Source: JBDREC01 sp043820105 [NCBI: Pseudomonadota bacterium]
GTDB taxonomy: Bacteria; Bdellovibrionota_F; JAHFAK01
Reading direction: 5' to 3'
NCBI GenBank assembly: GCA_043820105.1
Contig: JBDREC010000086.1
Location: 1-40,118, forward strand
DNA length: 40,118 bases
The position numbers and the translations under genes were made by a program. A model generated the notes under the pieces. That model searched no databases, was not told where the DNA came from, and saw nothing but the letters and a program-made list of their open reading frames with translations. Shown here piece after piece: positions 8,299-19,427 of this stretch; the first letter of the stretch is position 1, and each line of letters opens with the position of its first letter.

Positions 8299-11200
8299 TT
8301 GGAAGAATATAATGATTTATTACAAGAAAGTAAATTAAAATCCATTAAAGATTTAATGGCAATGCGAATATCTTTAGCCTCACCGGAGTCTATTTTAGAA
8401 TGGTCTTTTGGAGAAGTTAAAAAGCCTGAGACAATTAATTATAGAACCTTCAAACCAGAAAGAGATGGTTTGTTTTGTGCTAAAATATTTGGACCAGTTA
8501 AAGACTATGAATGTAACTGCGGCAAATATAAGAGAATGAAGCACAGAGGAATTGTTTGTGAAAAGTGTGGTGTTGAAGTTATTCTTTCTAAAGTTAGAAG
8601 AGAAAGAATGGGACACATTACTCTAGCTACTCCAGTCGCTCATATTTGGTTCTTAAAATCTCTTCCATCAAGAATAGGAACAATTCTTGATCTTTTATTA
8701 AAAGATTTGGAAAAGGTTTTATATTGTGAATCTTATATTGTTACAGATCCTGGAGATACATCATTAAAAGAAAAAGCATTGTTGACTGATGAAGAATATA
8801 GCGAGGCACAGGAAAAGTTTGGTGCTAGATTCTCCGCTGGTATGGGTGCTGAAGCTATAAAAGAACTTTTAAAGAAACTAGATGTAGAAACAGATTCTAT
8901 TGAACTCAGAAGAGAGCTTGTAACTGTTACTTCTGAAGCAAAAAGAAAAAAGATTATAAAAAGATTGAAAGTTGTTGATGCTTTTAGACAGTCAGGCAAT
9001 AAACCTGAATGGATGATTATGGATGTTGTTCCTGTTATTCCACCTGATCTTAGGCCTTTAGTTCCACTGGATGGCGGAAGGTTTGCAACTTCAGATCTTA
9101 ATGATCTTTATAGAAGAGTAATTAATAGAAATAATCGTCTGAAAAGATTGATGGAGCTTAATGCCCCTGAGATTATTATTCGAAATGAAAAAAGAATGTT
9201 ACAAGAATCAGTTGATGCCCTTTTTGATAATGGCAGAAGAGGCAAGGCAATCGTTGGTTCTAATAAGAGACCTTTAAAATCTCTAAGTGACATGATCAAA
9301 GGTAAACAAGGTCGATTTAGACAGAACCTTCTTGGTAAGAGAGTTGATTATTCTGGCAGGTCAGTTATTGTTGTTGGTCCAGAACTCAAGCTTCATCAGT
9401 GCGGTCTTCCTAAAAAAATGGCTCTAGAGCTATTTAAACCATTTATTTATGGTAAATTAGAAGAAAGAAATCTTGTTTCAACTATTAAGAGCGCTAAAAA
9501 GATGGTTGAAAAAGAAAGACCAGAAGTTTGGGATATTTTAGATGAGGTTATTAAAGAACATCCAATCTTGCTAAACCGAGCGCCAACTCTACACAGGTTA
9601 GGTGTTCAGGCATTTGAACCTGTTCTTATTGAAGGTAAGGCTATTAGATTGCATCCACTTGTTTGTTTAGCTTTTAATGCTGACTTTGACGGTGATCAGA
9701 TGGCTGTTCACTTACCGCTGTCAATTGAGTCTCAAATTGAGTCTCGTGTTATTATGCTTTCTACAAATAATATTTTATCACCTGCAAGTGGTCAACCAAT
9801 TATTATACCAACACAAGATATTGTTTTGGGGCTTTATTATTTAACAAGAGAAAAGCCAGGTGTTCCTGGTACAGGAATGATTTTATCTTCTAAAAGTGAA
9901 GTTGTTTCAGCATATGACGCAGATGTCTTGGATATACATGCAGCTATTACTGTTAGAATGGATGGTAAGAGAGTAAAAACAACTACTGGAAGAATTATTT
10001 TTTCTGAAATTATTCCCAAAGAAATATCTTACAATGAAATTAACCGGGTTATGGATAAAAAAACCTTGGCAAAACTCATCAATGTTTGCTTTAGAAGAGC
10101 AGGTGGGAAAAAAGCTGTTCTTTTAGCCGATAACATGAGAACCATGGGTTATAAGTATTCAACTCAAGCAGGTATTTCTATTTGTCTTGATGATATGGTT
10201 ATTCCTGATAAAAAAGAACCACTTATTAAAAAAGCTTGGGATGATGTTGAAGATATTCAAACTCAATATCGTGAAGGTCTTATTACTGACGGTGAAAGAT
10301 ATAATAAGGTTATTGATATTTGGGCCCAAGTTTCTGAAAATGTTGCAACTGAGATGATGAAAAATCTTGCAACTGATGATATAAAAGATGAAAAAGGTAA
10401 GACTCAAAAAGTTACAAGTTTTAATTCTATTTACATGATGGCTGATTCTGGCTCAAGAGGTAGTTCTCAACAGATCAGGCAGTTAGCTGGTATGAGGGGC
10501 TTGATGGCAAAACCATCCGGTGAAATTATGGAAACCCCAATTACTGCTAACTTTAGAGAAGGTCTTACTGTTTTACAATATTTTATTTCAACCCACGGTG
10601 CTAGAAAGGGTCTAGCTGATACAGCGTTAAAAACAGCAAACTCTGGTTATTTAACTAGAAGGCTTGTTGATGTAGCTCAAGACGCGATAATTACTGAAAA
10701 AGATTGTGGTACCTTAGATGGTATTTATATTTCATCTCTAGTAGAAGGAGGTGAGATCATTGAAACAGTTGGAGATCGTATTTTAGGCAGGGTTGTCTCC
10801 CCTGATATTCTTGATCCATTTACACAAGAAGTATTGATTAAATCAAACACTGCTTTGACAGAAGCTCACATTGAAATTATTGAAAATGCTGGCCTTGAAA
10901 AGGTTATGATTAGATCGGTTCTTACATGTAGAGCAAAACGTGGTATTTGTGTTCGTTGTTATGGTCGAGATCTTGGTAGAGGTAAAATGGTTAACCTGGG
11001 AGAAGCAGTTGGTGTTATTGCTGCTCAGTCAATTGGTGAGCCTGGAACTCAGCTTACAATGCGTACTTTCCACGTTGGTGGTACAGCAACAAGAGCAGCT
11101 GAGCAAAGCACCTTGATTGCCAAGAATGATGGTGTTGTTAAGTTTAATAATCTTTCCAGTGTTGAATCTGTCGATAAACAGCTTGTTGTTGTAAATAGAA

Positions 11201-12456
11201 ATGCTGAATTAGTTGTTATCGATGATTCCGGTAGAGAAAGAGAAAAATATATCTTAACTTATGGTGCTAAACTTAAAGTCAGAGAAGGTGATTTTATAAA
11301 AACAGGTGAACTTGCTGCTGAATGGGATCCTTACACAATGCCAATTCTTACACAAGTAGGTGGAAAAATAAAATTTAAAGATCTGATTGATAATGTAACT
11401 ATAAAAGAACAAGTTGACTCTGTTACTGGTCTTTCAAGGAAAGTAATTATTGAATCAAAAGATTCAGAAATGAAACCTGAGATGGTAATTCTTGATAAAA
11501 AAGGAAAAACTCAAAAAATTCCAGGAACTAATGTTACAGCAAAATATCTTCTTCCAGTTTCTGCTAACTTGCAGGTAATGGATGGTGATGAGGTTGGACC
11601 TGGTGATATATTAGCAAAAATACCTCGTGAAACTACTAAAACAAAGGATATTACTGGTGGTCTTCCAAGGGTTGCTGAACTTTTTGAAGCAAGAAAACCA
11701 AAAGAAATCGCTGTTGTTAGTGAAATTGATGGTTATGTATCTTTTGGTAAAGATACTAAGGGAAAACGAAAAGTTATAATTAATCCTGAGGTTGGCGAAG
11801 AATCTGAATATCTAATTCCAAAAGGAAAACATATTTCTGTTCATGAGGGTGATTTTGTTAAAGCAGGTGAACCTTTAATGGATGGTGCTGCTAACCCACA
11901 TGATATTATTCGAATTTTGGGTGTTAAAGATCTTGCAAAATATCTTGTTGATGAAGTTCAAGAAGTTTACAGATTGCAAGGTGTTAAGATTAATGACAAG
12001 CATATCGAAGTTATTGTTAGGCAAATGCTCAAGAGAATTAGAATCACTGACGCTGGTGATACTGATTTCTTAAGGGACGAAGAAGTAGAAAAAGGTGTTT
12101 TTGAAGCAATGAATGAACGTATGATTAAGGCAAAGAAAAAACCAGCAGTTGGTTTGCCAATCTTGCTTGGAATCACAAAAGCTTCTTTAAGTACAGAAAG
12201 TTTTATTTCAGCAGCTTCCTTCCAGGAAACAACAAAGGTTTTCACTGAAGCAAGTATTCACGGTAAAGTTGATTACCTAAGAGGCTTAAAAGAAAATGTT
12301 ATTATGGGTAGATTAATTCCAGCTGGTACAGGAATTAATATCTATAATGAGCTTGGAATTAAGGTTGACTCAGAAGATGATGAAGAAGAAGTAACGGAAG
12401 ATGATGCGCCGATAAAAGAAAGAAAATCTGAATCAAAAGCAAGAGCTAGAGCCTAA
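8299..12456 (+). CDS. rpoC: DNA-directed RNA polymerase subunit beta'
   Basis: The beta' subunit carries the catalytic magnesium. I place the start at TTG (8299), since AAGGGGT stands six bases before it and the N-terminus (MEEYNDLL...[11 protein letters not shown]) fits the family. The first zinc site has CNC and CEKC at about residues 72-92. The catalytic [12 protein letters not shown] is near residue 460. The second zinc site uses a Cys near 802 and [11 protein letters not shown] near 877-887. The product has 1385 residues and an acidic, then basic, C-terminal tail. It is not fused to rpoB. Unusually, rpsL/rpsG do not follow; the next gene is convergent. Confidence 0.99.
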   Translation: MEEYNDLLQESKLKSIKDLMAMRISLASPESILEWSFGEVKKPETINYRTFKPERDGLFCAKIFGPVKDYECNCGKYKRMKHRGIVCEKCGVEVILSKVRRERMGHITLATPVAHIWFLKSLPSRIGTILDLLLKDLEKVLYCESYIVTDPGDTSLKEKALLTDEEYSEAQEKFGARFSAGMGAEAIKELLKKLDVETDSIELRRELVTVTSEAKRKKIIKRLKVVDAFRQSGNKPEWMIMDVVPVIPPDLRPLVPLDGGRFATSDLNDLYRRVINRNNRLKRLMELNAPEIIIRNEKRMLQESVDALFDNGRRGKAIVGSNKRPLKSLSDMIKGKQGRFRQNLLGKRVDYSGRSVIVVGPELKLHQCGLPKKMALELFKPFIYGKLEERNLVSTIKSAKKMVEKERPEVWDILDEVIKEHPILLNRAPTLHRLGVQAFEPVLIEGKAIRLHPLVCLAFNADFDGDQMAVHLPLSIESQIESRVIMLSTNNILSPASGQPIIIPTQDIVLGLYYLTREKPGVPGTGMILSSKSEVVSAYDADVLDIHAAITVRMDGKRVKTTTGRIIFSEIIPKEISYNEINRVMDKKTLAKLINVCFRRAGGKKAVLLADNMRTMGYKYSTQAGISICLDDMVIPDKKEPLIKKAWDDVEDIQTQYREGLITDGERYNKVIDIWAQVSENVATEMMKNLATDDIKDEKGKTQKVTSFNSIYMMADSGSRGSSQQIRQLAGMRGLMAKPSGEIMETPITANFREGLTVLQYFISTHGARKGLADTALKTANSGYLTRRLVDVAQDAIITEKDCGTLDGIYISSLVEGGEIIETVGDRILGRVVSPDILDPFTQEVLIKSNTALTEAHIEIIENAGLEKVMIRSVLTCRAKRGICVRCYGRDLGRGKMVNLGEAVGVIAAQSIGEPGTQLTMRTFHVGGTATRAAEQSTLIAKNDGVVKFNNLSSVESVDKQLVVVNRNAELVVIDDSGREREKYILTYGAKLKVREGDFIKTGELAAEWDPYTMPILTQVGGKIKFKDLIDNVTIKEQVDSVTGLSRKVIIESKDSEMKPEMVILDKKGKTQKIPGTNVTAKYLLPVSANLQVMDGDEVGPGDILAKIPRETTKTKDITGGLPRVAELFEARKPKEIAVVSEIDGYVSFGKDTKGKRKVIINPEVGEESEYLIPKGKHISVHEGDFVKAGEPLMDGAANPHDIIRILGVKDLAKYLVDEVQEVYRLQGVKINDKHIEVIVRQMLKRIRITDAGDTDFLRDEEVEKGVFEAMNERMIKAKKKPAVGLPILLGITKASLSTESFISAASFQETTKVFTEASIHGKVDYLRGLKENVIMGRLIPAGTGINIYNELGIKVDSEDDEEEVTEDDAPIKERKSESKARARA

Positions 12457-12491
12457 TGATTTATTTAATTATAAATTCTTAAAACTATTTT

Positions 12492-13127
12492 CTAAGATCT
12501 TTTTATAACTAACTGCATTCCATCTCTAATTGTTAATAAAATATTATCTACATTACTAGATTTGCATAGCTTTTTATTTAGGTTATGAATAGCCAAAGAC
12601 TCCTCATCATTAGGAGCCAAAACATTCCCAGACCAAAACGCATTATCAAAAATCATAATACCACCAGAATTTAATTTTGCTAAAAGCATGTCAAAATAGA
12701 CTGGATAATTCTTTTTATCTCCATCAATAAAAATAAAATCAAGTTTGTGCTTTATTTTAGGAATTGTTTCAATTGCTAAACCCATTTCAATTTTAATTTT
12801 TTTGCCATGGGGTGATTGCTTGAAGTATTTTTGAGCTAATTTTTGAGCAACAGTATTGATTTCACATGTAATTAAGGTTCCATCATCTGGCAGAGCTGAA
12901 GCTATTGATAAGGCTGAATACCCTGTATACATGCCTATTTCAAGTGCATGTTTTGCCTTTGAAATTTTAACAATAGAATGAAGGAATTTGCCAGCAACTT
13001 TACCAGTTAGCATCTTTGTTCCAGTCATTGTAACAAGAGTTTCTTTTTCAAGATCTTTTAATAAAACATCTATATCAGAAGAATGATTGGAAGCATATTC
13101 TTCGAATTTTTCATCTATTATTTGCAT
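12492..13127 (-). CDS. SAM-dependent O-methyltransferase (caffeoyl-CoA OMT-like)
   Basis: This 211-residue class I methyltransferase belongs to the metal-dependent O-methyltransferase group (caffeoyl-CoA OMT and bacterial YrrM-like enzymes). The SAM-binding loop is ALEIGMYTGYSAL (61-73). The expected metal ligands are D135 in FIFIDGDKKNY and D161/N162 in MIFDNAFWSG. The substrate cannot be told from sequence. The gene is convergent with rpoC, with 35 bp between stops, and divergent from the small gene at 13309. AGGATT stands before the ATG. Confidence 0.9.
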   Translation of the reverse strand: MQIIDEKFEEYASNHSSDIDVLLKDLEKETLVTMTGTKMLTGKVAGKFLHSIVKISKAKHALEIGMYTGYSALSIASALPDDGTLITCEINTVAQKLAQKYFKQSPHGKKIKIEMGLAIETIPKIKHKLDFIFIDGDKKNYPVYFDMLLAKLNSGGIMIFDNAFWSGNVLAPNDEESLAIHNLNKKLCKSSNVDNILLTIRDGMQLVIKRS

Positions 13128-13308
13128 TAATTTAAATCCTGTTTTATGTAAAACTAAATTGAAATATTAAGAAAAAGATAAAAAGGTCAATGATAATATA
13201 TACGATCAAATTTTATGACAACTGGACCCTTATTAATAGCAGTCACTTAATTTATATTATTGATTCTTTGTATGGTCTTGAATATTTTATTTTAAGAAAG
13301 GAAAATAT

Positions 13309-13587
13309 ATGAAAAATATAAGAGTTGAAAAAGAGATATCAAAAAATCTAAGTAAGGAAGAGTTTGAATCATTAATTTTAAATATTAAAGAATCGCGCTT
13401 CAAAGATTATGATTTTGATTATACTTGGAGTGATGATGATAATATTTCTTTTAAAGGAAAAGGTTTTTCTGGATCTTTAGAGAAAAATAAAAACATAATA
13501 TCAATAAATCTTTCTTTTGGTTTTTTGTTAATACCTTTTAAAAATCTTATTAAAGAAGGTATTGAAGCAGAATTGGATAAAATTTAA
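13309..13587 (+). CDS. Small PHA-granule-region-type protein
   Basis: This 92-residue protein has no signal peptide. The pattern of a short N-terminal helix, then DYDFDYTWSDDDNISFKGKG, then SFGFLLIPFKNLIKEGIEAE resembles the polyhydroxyalkanoic acid system family (PHA_gran_rgn), whose members end in a similar FLL-PF-IE-I-EEL stretch. Function in that family is poorly known, and no PHA synthase gene is in this window. AAGAAAGGAAAATAT precedes the ATG. The stop lies two bases from the end of the convergent metallophosphoesterase gene. The family call is from memory of the pattern and is moderate. Confidence 0.6.
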   Translation: MKNIRVEKEISKNLSKEEFESLILNIKESRFKDYDFDYTWSDDDNISFKGKGFSGSLEKNKNIISINLSFGFLLIPFKNLIKEGIEAELDKI

Positions 13588-13589
13588 AA

Positions 13590-15254
13590 TTACAACTTCC
13601 TTTTTAACCATGAAGGAAGACGAAATGGCAAAATCACATTTCTTTCCTTGTATGTTCCCCAATAATCAGATCCTCTCACATTGCCTGTTTGCATATCCAT
13701 TAAAGCTATTTCACGAGCTCGCGTAATTAAACCAGGATTTGAGAAAAGTTTATCAGCTGCATCTACTACTACTGAATAGATATATCCAATTTGCTGATCA
13801 ATTATTATATCAAAGAGCCTTGACTGCATTGGAAAGTCTATTAATGAAGAAGTAACAACTTCCCAATAATTGTCACGAGCATGAACTTCATGTTTGTGGG
13901 AGTGGCCTGCAATATGCATGATAACTTCTTCATAGGATGATAAAATCTTTTCTAAGTCTTTTCCTGAATATTGTTTTCCTTGCTTTTTAATGCATTTTCT
14001 TGCTGTTGCAAATGGAAGAATGTTGTTCTTCTTTATTATATTTTTACCATGATGAGAGGCGATAATAACAAGCTCTTTGCCTTTCGATTTTTCTAGCTCA
14101 GGTATTAAAAAATCTTCAATTTGTTTTTCATAAAGCATGGCGTGGACTGCTGAACATTTTGGCCAGGTATTTAAAACAATCATTTTTATTGGAATATGAG
14201 AATCAAAAGTAATTGTATAATAACCCTCTAAATAGTCAAAGCCATGACTAATTAATTTTTCATAAAATTCTTTTTCAGAAAACAAACGCCTTTCTGGGTC
14301 ACTTGAAATATCAAAACTTACTTTTTTCTTTCTTTCAGTTTCCCTTTTTTTATTCACAAGGTCTTTTATTTCATTAAGGGACAAATAATCTTCAGCTGGA
14401 AATACTGGTGCTTTTGATATACTAGCCAAAGGATCATGGGGGAAGTTTATAATAACTTCCTCTTTTATTGTATCCTGGCTGAGGTTTCCATATAAGAATC
14501 CATCATGATTTCCCATAGCGACATACCATGGAATTTCACTTCTCAAACCTTCAGCTAAAAATGGATCATTAGCATCATCTGGAAAAAATGGAATATCTTC
14601 GCACATGCTTATGTATGGGTTTTCATCTAAGCCACTATCAGGATCAATGTATTTGCCATTAATAATATCATAAAACCAATCAAGCTCAATTTTTAAAGAA
14701 TTTTCAACTAAATCACCTGTTAATAAAAGCATATCAAAATTCTTATTAGTTTCATGGGAAATCTGATTGGCTGTTCTTATCATTGTATCAAAAACTTGAG
14801 TTGAATACTGTTCTTGAGGTCTAAAAAAGCCATCAAGAAGTTTTGAATCTTTTAAAACATCCCTGGCAGGTGATTCTTCATCTGTTATATGAGCATCTGT
14901 TATCTGCATAAAATATAATACAGATAAAGCATTAGTTGATATATAGTTTTTCGCGCGAGGTATGTGAAAATCATTTCTAAAATAAAAATCTTCACCAAGA
15001 TCAGGTTCATATTTTTCTATTAATGGATCGTCATACCAATATGGATCAGTTTTTAAATTAGGATTATCAGGATCATCTTTAACCCCAAGGATAGGCCTAT
15101 TAATGTAAGTGAGTGTAGTTAAATCAGTTCTATTTATTATATTAGCTAAAACTGGCCTATCAATTTCCTTATTTAAATAAACAGCAGTACAAATATAAGG
15201 GAAAAACAATATATTTATTATTATTATAAAACCAGGTAATTTTCTAATTTTCAT
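13590..15254 (-). CDS. Exported calcineurin-like metallophosphoesterase
   Basis: A 554-residue protein with an N-terminal signal sequence (about 1-24, ending YICTA). All five calcineurin-type motifs are present: ITDAH (D120, H122), LTGD (D181), GNHD (248-251), ASHH (H401/H402) and GHSHKH (H451, H453). It should bind two metal ions and hydrolyse a phosphoester outside the cytoplasm; the substrate is unknown. A long N-terminal stretch of about 90 residues precedes the catalytic fold. The ATG lies 13 bases from GGAGGGG, slightly far. It is divergent from the adenylate cyclase gene, so a link to cyclic nucleotide signalling is conceivable but unproven. Confidence 0.88.
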   Translation of the reverse strand: MKIRKLPGFIIIINILFFPYICTAVYLNKEIDRPVLANIINRTDLTTLTYINRPILGVKDDPDNPNLKTDPYWYDDPLIEKYEPDLGEDFYFRNDFHIPRAKNYISTNALSVLYFMQITDAHITDEESPARDVLKDSKLLDGFFRPQEQYSTQVFDTMIRTANQISHETNKNFDMLLLTGDLVENSLKIELDWFYDIINGKYIDPDSGLDENPYISMCEDIPFFPDDANDPFLAEGLRSEIPWYVAMGNHDGFLYGNLSQDTIKEEVIINFPHDPLASISKAPVFPAEDYLSLNEIKDLVNKKRETERKKKVSFDISSDPERRLFSEKEFYEKLISHGFDYLEGYYTITFDSHIPIKMIVLNTWPKCSAVHAMLYEKQIEDFLIPELEKSKGKELVIIASHHGKNIIKKNNILPFATARKCIKKQGKQYSGKDLEKILSSYEEVIMHIAGHSHKHEVHARDNYWEVVTSSLIDFPMQSRLFDIIIDQQIGYIYSVVVDAADKLFSNPGLITRAREIALMDMQTGNVRGSDYWGTYKERNVILPFRLPSWLKRKL

Positions 15255-15267
15255 GTCAATATCATCC

Positions 15268-15381
15268 CCTCCAAAAAGAATGTGCTTTTTTTATTCAAGA
15301 TGCATGCCAGGAATAGAAATTTGTTTCGATTATAGAAAGTTTAACAAAAACAAGATGATAGACCATCGTCTCTTTTGGAGG
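15268..15381. repeat. Inverted repeat CCTCCAAAA / TTTTGGAGG in the divergent gap
   Basis: CCTCCAAAA at 15268-15276 and its reverse complement at 15373-15381 lie 96 bp apart between the metallophosphoesterase and cyclase genes. The left arm includes the minus-strand ribosome site. The right arm looks like a plus-strand ribosome site but no start codon follows at a useful distance. It may be chance. Confidence 0.4.
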
Positions 15382-15513
15382 ATAATTTAAAGTGGTGCCA
15401 TTTTGCTTTCTGGGGCTTTGAAAAAAATTAAATTCTATGTTCAGATTTATCTTTTCTCAATTCGCATGCACTTCTCAGTTGATATCGCTTTTCATCTTTT
15501 ATACATATAAGTA

Positions 15514-17739
15514 ATGAGTTTTAAATTTAATAAAACATTTATTTTATCTCTTGTTTTCTGTCTAATCATTACATGTTTTACTATTTTCCTTTTGAAATTA
15601 GCTGCTTTTTCTTGGCTTGAAATGGCGGTTTTTGATTATAGATCAAGGCTTGCTACTGATTATAATGATAAATCAACTTCAAACATTTCTTTAATCACAA
15701 TTGATGAATCTTCCTTGTTGTATATGGAAAATAAAGCACAGCAACCATGGCCATGGTCTCGTGATGTTTATGTGCCTGTTCTTGGTTTTCTTAAAGAATC
15801 TGGAGCTAAAGCTATTATATTTGATATGATTTTTGATAAAAGTGATTTTAAGCGCGCTGATATTGATGGCTATGACGCTGATATAGCATTTGCAGATGCT
15901 TGCAGAGATCATAATACTTTATATCATTCTGCAATATTTAAAAAACAGGAAGGCCAATATTCATTATTGATAAATGATTTTGAAAAAAGAGAAAATACAT
16001 TTTTAGAAAAATCCAAGATTTGTATTGATAAAAGTGTTTTAAGTAAATTGCCTGAAATGAAATCAGCTATTTTACCAATAGAAGCTTTAATAAAAGCATC
16101 CAAAGCAACTGGCGTCGCGAATATTGATCATTCATATTCAAACGTGAAAGGGATTAATGAATCTATTAGTAGGGAAGTAAAATTATTATATAAATATAAA
16201 GAACAAATTATTCCTCATATGGGTTTGAGAATAGCAATGGACCTAAAGGGGATTGATTGCATTGGTCTAACAAATGATAAAATAACATTTTCTGGTGGAT
16301 CCATTCCTGTTAATATAGATCAAAAATTACTTTTAAAATGGTATGGGCTTGGTGGAACAAATAGTAATGGAAAAAGCCTTACCTTTAATTACTATTCTTT
16401 TAGGGATGTTTTATTATCAGGTGTAGCTATTTTGAGTCACGAGAAACCTTTACTTCCTATAAATTCATTCAAAGATAAAATTGTAATTATTGGTGGTACA
16501 GCTAGTCTTTTATTTGATCTGAAAAACACACCAATGGGAAGAAAGTACCCTGGCATGGAAATGCAGGCAACAATTATAAAAAATATTATGAATAATGATT
16601 TTATTTATAAAGCATCTGTTTATTATACTTTCATTGTTGTTATTTTATTGAGTTTATTTCTTTGTTTGATCTTTTTTCATATTCACAGATGGTACAGCTC
16701 TGTTTTAATTTTATTTATTACCCTAATAGGACTAACTTTTATTAATTTTACTTTGTTCATAAAACACTCTCTATTTCTTGATTATATTCCTCCTGTTTTT
16801 GCAGTGTTTTTATCTTTTATAATGGCAATTTTATATAATTTGCAAACTGAGGGTAAAAAAAGAAAAGATATTAAAAAGAAATTTCAGCACTATGTTGGAG
16901 CTTCAGTTGTTAATGAAATGATGAATAATCCTTCAAAGTTTAAGCTAGGTGGCGAAAAACGAGTGCTTACTGTAATGTTTGCTGATATCGCTGGTTTTAC
17001 TGCTATTTCAGAAAAACTTAGTCCTGAAAAGCTGTCTTCAATGTTTAATGTTATTTTTACTTATTTAACAGATATAATAATAAAGCATGATGGTACTTTA
17101 GATAAGTATATTGGTGACTGTATCATGAGTTTTTTTGGTGCTCCTGTTGCCTTTAACAATCATGCTGACATGGCTTGCAAGGCCGCGTTTTTGATGAATC
17201 TAAAAATTGGTGAACTTGCAAAAGAGTATTCAGCTGAAGCGATTCCTGGTTTGAGCATGAGAATTGGAATAAATTCAGGTGAAGTTATTGTTGGAAATAT
17301 GGGATCAAAGTATATTTATGATTATACTGTTTTGGGTGATAGTGTTAATCTTGCATCAAGAATTGAAGGTGTAAACAAAGTTTTTGGTACAGCTATTATT
17401 ATTAGTGAAGATACCAAAAAACTTTTGACTGAAAAAATAATTCTTAGAATGCTTGGATCTGTTAGAGTTAAAGGAAAAGCCAGGCCTGTTATTCTTTATG
17501 AAATCAGGGGTCTTGGTACTGCTGCTGAATATGAGCTTGAGTTAATACAAGAATTTGAAAAGGCTTTACAATATTATAAAAATAAGCAAGTGGATTTAGC
17601 CTTGCAATCATTTAGAAATGTATTATCAATAGAAGATAACGACCAGGCTACAAAATATTATATTAATTTATGCCAAAATTTGATAAGAGTTGGTTATAAT
17701 GATAAGTGGGATTGGACAATAGATTTGAAAAGCAAGTGA
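15514..17739 (+). CDS. CHASE2 membrane adenylate cyclase
   Basis: A 741-residue class III nucleotide cyclase. A signal-anchor helix (about 8-30) is followed by an extracytoplasmic CHASE2 sensor (about 38-345, with VFDYRSRL and PWPWSRDVY). Membrane helices lie at about 366-388, 394-414 and 424-443. The cyclase domain (about 480-665) has metal aspartates D491 (FADIAGFT) and D535 (KYIGD), base-recognising K531 and T605, and N612/R616 for the transition state. K with T at these sites is the class IIIb adenylate-cyclase pattern, so the product should be cAMP. A helical, TPR-like tail ends the protein (about 670-720). The ribosome site before the ATG is weak. Confidence 0.93.
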   Translation: MSFKFNKTFILSLVFCLIITCFTIFLLKLAAFSWLEMAVFDYRSRLATDYNDKSTSNISLITIDESSLLYMENKAQQPWPWSRDVYVPVLGFLKESGAKAIIFDMIFDKSDFKRADIDGYDADIAFADACRDHNTLYHSAIFKKQEGQYSLLINDFEKRENTFLEKSKICIDKSVLSKLPEMKSAILPIEALIKASKATGVANIDHSYSNVKGINESISREVKLLYKYKEQIIPHMGLRIAMDLKGIDCIGLTNDKITFSGGSIPVNIDQKLLLKWYGLGGTNSNGKSLTFNYYSFRDVLLSGVAILSHEKPLLPINSFKDKIVIIGGTASLLFDLKNTPMGRKYPGMEMQATIIKNIMNNDFIYKASVYYTFIVVILLSLFLCLIFFHIHRWYSSVLILFITLIGLTFINFTLFIKHSLFLDYIPPVFAVFLSFIMAILYNLQTEGKKRKDIKKKFQHYVGASVVNEMMNNPSKFKLGGEKRVLTVMFADIAGFTAISEKLSPEKLSSMFNVIFTYLTDIIIKHDGTLDKYIGDCIMSFFGAPVAFNNHADMACKAAFLMNLKIGELAKEYSAEAIPGLSMRIGINSGEVIVGNMGSKYIYDYTVLGDSVNLASRIEGVNKVFGTAIIISEDTKKLLTEKIILRMLGSVRVKGKARPVILYEIRGLGTAAEYELELIQEFEKALQYYKNKQVDLALQSFRNVLSIEDNDQATKYYINLCQNLIRVGYNDKWDWTIDLKSK

Positions 17740-17746
17740 GGAAGAA

Positions 17747-17774
17747 GTATTTGGTATTTGGTATTTAGTATTCA
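17747..17774. repeat. Heptamer repeat (GTATTTG)n
   Basis: The units are GTATTTG, GTATTTG, GTATTTA and GTATTCA. They start 8 bp after the cyclase stop codon and lie before the SH3/M48 gene. The same words GTATTCA and GTATTTG occur inside the large repeat at 39889-40118. Confidence 0.85.
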
Positions 17775-17839
17775 GTAAAGAATATAATCACAATACTATG
17801 TTTCAGTTACTAAATATATAAAATATAAAGAGGTCAGAT

Positions 17840-19327
17840 GTGTTTATAAATAAAAAGCTCATGCTTATTTTTGTTGCAGTTGCTTTTCTTTGCTTTGCTT
17901 CAAGTGTAGACACTGTTAAAGTTAAACGAAAGTATGCAAAAGTTAGAAATGGGCCGGCTTCTTTTTATCCTGTTGTTTCTTTGGTCTATCAGAATGATTC
18001 TCTTAATGTGGTCAAGGCTACTGATAAATGGCTTAATATTTCATTTGAAAAAGATGCTGCTGGCTTTGTCAAGGAAAGTGATTACTTGCTTTATAAAAAA
18101 GAAAAAATATCTACACCTGTTTATAAAGAGGCGAGTGATGCTTCTAGGAAAATAAATTATCTGGATAATAATTTGAGTTTTTCAACTAAAAAGAAAGATG
18201 ATAGTTGGAGAGAAGTGCAGATTAAGAAAAAAATAGAAGGATGGGTAGCAAGAATTTCTATAGCAGAAAAAAGTTCTGGTTTTGATATGAAAAATCTACT
18301 CCAGGATATTGATCAAATCCCCATATCTGAAGTGGAAACAGCTGCTGCAATTAGAGGACTTACTGATTCATTTTCATCTATTAAAGATTATAACTTTAAA
18401 GCTCTCAAGGAAATATTAGAAAAGGAACTCTTCTCAGTTGATAGTTATAATGCTTCATTTAGAGATCCTTTGCAGAAACACATAAATGCACCTAAAAAGA
18501 AAAAAATAAAACAAATGGTAAAAGAGATTTTAGATCCCATTTATGAAGAAAGGCTAGGATATTTAGTTGCAGCTCACCTTTTGGGCAAATATAAAATTGT
18601 TGCTGTTGATTCTGAGCTTTCGAAATATGTTAATATGTTGGGCACCTTTATTGCATTCTATTCAGAGCGCTATGATGTGAAATATCGTTTTTTAATTTTA
18701 AAGTCAGACGAATTAAATTCCTTTTCAGCACCAGGTGGATTTGTATTTCTTACAACAGGTGTTTTAGAAAAAGTTACTTCAGAAGATGAGCTCGCTGCTA
18801 TTTTAGGTCATGAAATTTCACACATCGCCTTAGCCCATAGCGCAAAATCTCAAAGGAACACAGCTGCTAGACTGGGAGGGATGGATGTCCATGTGCTTGA
18901 AGCTGACTTTGATAAAGAGATTAAAAAGGCCCATAAAAGGCAAGACTATGAGGGTGGAGATCTAGCTTATGCTAATAAAGAGGTTTTTCAAAAACTTAGT
19001 CATGATTCCAATCTCTTTTTAGATGCTACAATTGGTGGCGGCAGAAATTATCAATTTGAAATTGAAGCAGATTTTTATGGTCAGTACTATGCTTATATTG
19101 CTGGTTTTGGTACAAACGGAATGCTAAAATTTCTTGATAAAATAAAGGGAAAAAACGAGAATTATATTTCACAAAAATCTATTCGTGATTTTATGAACCA
19201 CCCAGATGTTCCCACTAGAATAAAAGAGTTAGAAAGAAATCTTAAAAGAAATGGCTTATACAAGATAAATGGATATGAAGGTCAATCTAGGTTTATGGAA
19301 TATAAAAAGCAACTAAATTTACTATAA
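17840..19327 (+). CDS. Exported SH3-domain M48 metalloprotease
   Basis: A 495-residue protein starting at GTG (17840) after AAAGAGGTC. It has a signal sequence (about 1-23), a bacterial SH3 domain (about 25-82, with AKVRNGPASFYPVVSLVY) and a second weaker SH3-like stretch (about 85-140, ending GWVARIS). The M48 peptidase domain covers about 245-480. Zinc ligands are H324 and H328 in GHEISHIALAH, with E325 catalytic. The third ligand is probably in FEIEADFYG (E407-D411). SH3 domains of this kind often bind cell-wall peptides, so a periplasmic or envelope protease of BepA type is likely. The pairing with the upstream cyclase gene may be co-transcription (100-bp gap). Confidence 0.9.
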   Translation: MFINKKLMLIFVAVAFLCFASSVDTVKVKRKYAKVRNGPASFYPVVSLVYQNDSLNVVKATDKWLNISFEKDAAGFVKESDYLLYKKEKISTPVYKEASDASRKINYLDNNLSFSTKKKDDSWREVQIKKKIEGWVARISIAEKSSGFDMKNLLQDIDQIPISEVETAAAIRGLTDSFSSIKDYNFKALKEILEKELFSVDSYNASFRDPLQKHINAPKKKKIKQMVKEILDPIYEERLGYLVAAHLLGKYKIVAVDSELSKYVNMLGTFIAFYSERYDVKYRFLILKSDELNSFSAPGGFVFLTTGVLEKVTSEDELAAILGHEISHIALAHSAKSQRNTAARLGGMDVHVLEADFDKEIKKAHKRQDYEGGDLAYANKEVFQKLSHDSNLFLDATIGGGRNYQFEIEADFYGQYYAYIAGFGTNGMLKFLDKIKGKNENYISQKSIRDFMNHPDVPTRIKELERNLKRNGLYKINGYEGQSRFMEYKKQLNLL

Positions 19328-19392
19328 TTAAACATTAGAAAGAAGAAAATTCACATAAAATTCACATAAAATTCATATTGTAATTCATTGCA

Positions 19393-19410
19393 AACAGATA
19401 AGTGTCTGTT
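19393..19410. other. Small hairpin AACAGA-TAAGTG-TCTGTT
   Basis: A 6-bp perfect stem with a 6-base loop, 65 bp after the SH3/M48 stop codon. No T-run follows. Its role is unknown. Confidence 0.3.
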
Positions 19411-19427
19411 AATAAAGGATAAAAAAA

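Noticed and set aside
7345-12245. Several antisense frames of 60-92 codons inside rpoB and rpoC
   Set aside because: They lie opposite strongly conserved coding sequence and have no ribosome sites or known motifs.
15393-15406. Sigma-54-like site before the adenylate cyclase (GG ... TTTTGC)
   Set aside because: The GG-to-GC spacing is 9 bases, one short of the required 10.
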